The notes under the pieces were generated by a model that saw only the letters and a program-made list of their open reading frames with translations, did no database searches and was not told the DNA's origin. From the NCBI GenBank assembly GCA_947623955.1, contig CANQIP010000003.1, positions 62,001 to 126,000 of the forward strand: DNA of 64,000 nucleotides, given 5' to 3'. Position 1 is the first letter of the stretch, and every line of letters begins with the position of its first letter. This document shows positions 63,101 through 64,000 of the stretch, in pieces. A program made the position numbers and the translations under genes. The stretch is from an uncultured Clostridia bacterium (GTDB lineage: Bacteria; Bacillota; Clostridia; UBA1381).

Positions 63101-63669
63101 TTTTCAATGCTGCCGCCGTTGTTGTATCCCGCAATGCCGCTTGTAGAGGAACTGCCGTTTACCGCATTCGTGTTACAGCAATTTTCGACGCTGCCGCCTT
63201 TGTTGTATCCCACAATGCCGCCCGTATATGTGCCGCCGGTGACGCTGCCCGAAACGGTGAGATTTTTGATCGTGCCGGTGGAATACCCAAACAGACCTTT
63301 GTAGTAATCCTCAGTGTTTATGTAAAGTCCGTTTATCTCGAAGTCGCCGCCGTCAAATGTGCCATTAAACGGCGTTTTATCAGACGTTCCTATCGGTGTC
63401 CATGATGTATCGCTTCCCGCGCTGTACTTTGACGACATATCAATAGGCGCCGTCAGCTCAAAATACTCGCCGCTGCCGTTGCCGCCGTTGATATATTCGC
63501 AAAACGCCTCGAGGTCGGTAAGGTTTGCGATTTTGTACGGATCGCCCGCAATGCCCGTGCCGCCGCCCGAAACCGTAAGACTCTCCGCCGACGCGGTCAG
63601 CGAAAACGCCGGTATCATGGCAAGTACCATTGACAATACGACCGTTAAACTTAAAATTCGTTTTCTCAT
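57103..63669 (-). CDS. Giant multi-domain SLH surface protein (2188 residues)
   Basis: Secreted cell-surface protein. Signal peptide (residues 1-28, LSLTVVLSMVLAMIPAFSLT), then about six GLUG-type repeats (residues 120-290: GGIAGNNSGSVKNCYNTGTV). A Listeria/Bacteroides InlB-type repeat lies near 350-410. A long run of Ig/MBG/YDG-like units covers about 430-1420 (DLTYNGEEQELVTAGETEDG, KKTLTYTAAATNRKYNGDTN). A His/Cys segment follows (about 1490-1600, NHWHECVCG and HCDVCGYVI), then a carboxypeptidase-regulatory-like domain (about 1645-1745), a second InlB repeat (about 1905-1980) and three C-terminal SLH motifs (2000-2188). A block of about 280 residues occurs twice. It is probably an adhesin or matrix protein. 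RBS ggagg. Confidence 0.9.
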   Translation of the reverse strand: MRKRILSLTVVLSMVLAMIPAFSLTASAESLTVSGGGTGIAGDPYKIANLTDLEAFCEYINGGNGSGEYFELTAPIDMSSKYSAGSDTSWTPIGTSDKTPFNGTFDGGDFEINGLYINTEDYYKGLFGYSTGTIKNLTVSGSVTGGTYTGGIVGYNKGGSVENCCNTNAVNGSSSTSGIAGYNNGGSIENCYNTGAVTGTGNRIGGIAGNNSGSVKNCYNTGTVSGAGYVGGIVGENSGAVIVGSDSGSIKSCYNTGTVSSTNTYIGGIAGSNSDGSVKYCYYLDTCGAGGRFGGTSKTSDKFASGEVAWLLQSNQDMPDQQVWGQKLSDKADEYPVLTTDATKKVLKVTFVTQDNKNYDVKYTNLNKTVTLPETPVKDNYTFEKWAKTQNADGEEFDGKTAVTEDMTVYAVGRDHFGGDSADITLSGTYGYKAPLTVNLDEHMKYANKSVAATGKFTYEISNKGNTNASIESENTLSVPTGLDADDYTITVKATEKTPQYSLMSVESYGTEAVTLTVKVHIANAASSVTVKPTAKDLTYNGEEQELVTAGETEDGTIHYSLDNADYSADIPKGTKAKTYTVWYKVVGDSNHNDSTPQKVDVTIKKANSDVTVANSSATYGDTLTLISEVKKRDAAGISLMSAVQDQVDFKAGETSLGTATVEYSDGELKSVGTATLTVTVDKAKYDAIKAADGKITAEYGGSVNLNESTKDNITVTLNKKTLTYTAAATNRKYNGDTNVEVTLEPTNAESSDTVTLTAMGTIDDANAGNGKSVTITGVTVGGADAEYYQAAAAPTETVTVNIEKADSTVVAPTAKTDLTYNGTAQEFLATAGSATGGELQYKVDEGEYSTAAPTATTAGEHTVYYKVVGNDNYNGIDEQSITVNIAKAKPTFPTVDEVDGGTYEPNKKLSSVPVPEVDGGTLAWSDGNTALTAGANSVQAVFTPANSENYEPTSITDTVTVNVAKATITGVEVQDVTARFDESQPTKQYTLAAPTGTIAGDTVRYAEGDYNADTDESADWKETCPSYSNEGTDKTITIKIERENYNTLYIKATIQITNEPAISGVDVTANDGLVYNGSAQELVTVTGASDSDTVTYYVNDDPVGSTEKATGTNAGDYSVKVKVEREGYHHFEKTIDVTIAKANSTAVVTPKDLTYKGTEQELVTGEAVGGELQYSLDNDSYSTTVPTGTNADTYTVWYKVVGDENHNDTEPQSVDVTIKKANSTLAVDGGEVTYRDTITLTAAVARDNTSGIRLAAAELDKVEFFLNETSLGTANVTYDSLFNDSGTATLEITADKRFAIGTNTIRAEYGGSVNLNGSGNNSITVTMKQKPLTYDVTADGKVYDENTSVNVTLTPTNNGEDDVTLTAKGAVSSPNAGNYGKVNLTEIAIDGGDAQYYSVDAEKSGADLTSDVEIAKAKGRASVTMADYKCGDESVNPVPSSDTNGTESVTYSYAAKGTDDYGEAKPLTAGEYTVRAVFASTDNYTELTVTDDFTVSHEYSSDWKNNENNHWHECVCGARSNETAHEAVIDAAIPATCTDAGKTEGSHCDVCGYVITAQTETDALGHSYGSWTITIDPTQTAAGKAKRVCALNGEHQETTDVPALSDSSWIKGERREPTETEEGYQKYTSDEFGEFTEVLPTLNAPPTYGVRGTTIDGEGNPKAGVHVVLKQGNTIFGSQDGVVSDEDGEFKFTGVGAGVYNIVAEFTTEDATVTVTEMVAITDSDVDNVEVRLPTAKADSILIVENNNDTPDVVVGGLDSVASDEASDIPDTSHVTVTMTVETQPADSENAEQQGIDEICDNAAINFIDIALVKQIDNGTPEHILETRRQLTIVVPFDTANKRNILVYRYHDGEAAALANTADRGDYFTVGNGYVTIYTSKFSTYAIGYDESSSPSSSRGGGGGFSSYTVQFETNGGSKVTSQRISRNGVVKEPTAPTKDGYTFVGWYTDKDLTAEYDFTSKVTKSFTLYAKWNDVKSDDETEATPAPTGEPTYEPDLPDDELYNPFTDVTSDYWFYEPVLQAYRDGIMEGVTDTTFEPLTDITRGMFITVLYRMEDEPETDGGYTFTDVPSDAYYADAVAWASANGIVKGYSDTEYAPDDVITREQAAAIMFRYATYKGEGPTGAWAIRLDYSDLAEISDWALESVMFCTMKDIMVGRVSGEFDPKANITRAEGAAVFERYLNMTR

Positions 63670-63719
63670 CGTTCATTCCTCCGGTTATAATTCTATTGTG
63701 ACTATACTACATATTCATA

Positions 63720-63748
63720 TTGACATTTTTCTTTGCATACATTATAAT
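63720..63748 (+). promoter_or_regulatory. Consensus SigA promoter of the MerR-family gene
   Basis: TTGACA (63720-63725), 17-base spacer, TATAAT (63743-63748). A palindrome (GTTCA-CCCA-TGAAC, 63757-63770) lies around the expected transcription start and could be an operator. It does not sit in the -35/-10 spacer as is usual for MerR activator sites. Confidence 0.75.
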
Positions 63749-63795
63749 TATAACACGTTCACCCATGAACAAGTCAATAGTTGGGAGTGATTTTT

Positions 63796-64000
63796 ATGAA
63801 AAAATTGTTTACGGTAGGTCAGGTGTGCAAATGCTGCGGCATTTCGCGTTCAACTCTTCTGCGTATGGAGGACAGAGGTCTTTTGTCGCCCGCGCACGTC
63901 GATGAAGATACGGGGTACCGCTATTATGATATTTATAACGTGACAAAGGTCTTGCATATTCAAATGTTTTTGGAGATGGGACTTACTTATGACGACGCGT
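63796..64000 (+). CDS. MerR-family transcriptional regulator, 3' truncated by window end
   Basis: Only the first 68 residues are present. They form the MerR helix-turn-helix: KLFTVGQVCKCCGISRSTLL, RMEDRGLLSPAHVDEDTGYR, YYDIYNVTKVLHIQMFLEMG. The sensor part lies outside the window, so the inducer is unknown. The ATG follows gggagtg. It is divergent from the giant surface gene, whose expression it might affect. Confidence 0.88.
   Translation, partial: MKKLFTVGQVCKCCGISRSTLLRMEDRGLLSPAHVDEDTGYRYYDIYNVTKVLHIQMFLEMGLTYDDA

Noticed and set aside
62800-63300. Regular repeats that might be taken for a CRISPR array
   Set aside because: The repeats are the coding sequence of GLUG motifs: they stay in frame, vary in sequence and have no constant spacer length. 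No cas genes are present.

Overview
The window looks like a chromosome segment from an anaerobic Clostridia-class Bacillota. The evidence is family content, not a species match: a sodium-pump decarboxylase set, a class B sortase with an NPKTG-type substrate, SLH-domain surface proteins, a SpoIVFB-like M50 protease, a FtsK/SpoIIIE translocase and an ECF sigma factor paired with a DUF4179 protein. The host genes share a recognisable style, GC-rich overall with many ATA isoleucine and GCG alanine codons. Both window edges cut genes: rpoD on the left and a merR-family gene on the right.

Layout. (1) 1-2801: the end of rpoD, then prmA overlapping an FprA-like flavodiiron protein whose metal site is degenerate. 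(2) About 2.82-16.87 kb: an AT-rich accessory island between that gene and pgi. It holds short iterated motifs at its left end, a tRNA 3'-end fragment, a scrap of a ParB-like gene and an inositol-monophosphatase-family gene. Next comes a divergent XRE repressor/serine recombinase pair around a perfect 12-bp palindrome. The recombinase heads a five-gene overlapping operon that ends in a ParB-like protein. After that lie decayed IS256, IS110 and IS3 remnants and a set of cargo genes that share one terminator sequence. The island ends with an AT-hook protein, an excisionase and a tyrosine integrase. (3) 16.9-29.5 kb: housekeeping genes: pgi, a small P-loop protein, thrC, galK, an M18 aminopeptidase and an M50 protease on plus; folD, ftsK, a GH28-like protein and an rluB-type gene on minus. 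(4) 29.6-34.3 kb: tRNA-Leu, tRNA-Gln, sortase B and its likely substrate, tRNA-Arg, metY, then a phage-derived toxin/immunity-like scrap fused to the end of metY. (5) 34.4-39.6 kb: a complete membrane decarboxylase operon with two carboxyltransferase subunits (MmdA-like and OadA-like). (6) 39.7-46.5 kb: a repeat cluster, proC, a phosphoesterase, tyrS, an orphan fumarase beta subunit, a HAD hydrolase and the ECF sigma/DUF4179 pair. (7) 46.7-64.0 kb: an envelope region with a pectin-binding-like beta-helix lipoprotein, a MacA/MacB-like exporter, an SLH protein, an HD protein, a CmpB-like membrane protein, a 2188-residue SLH surface protein and the start of a MerR regulator.

The best candidate for an undescribed system is the serine-recombinase operon at 4.7-9.3 kb. 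The recombinase carries an unusual C-terminal domain that recurs in the next two proteins. They are followed by a protein with a ParB-type helix-turn-helix look and by a ParB/sulfiredoxin-fold protein. All five frames overlap, so they are probably translated as a unit under an autoregulated XRE repressor. I ran no searches: family names come from motif recognition, and everything beyond the motifs quoted is inference.
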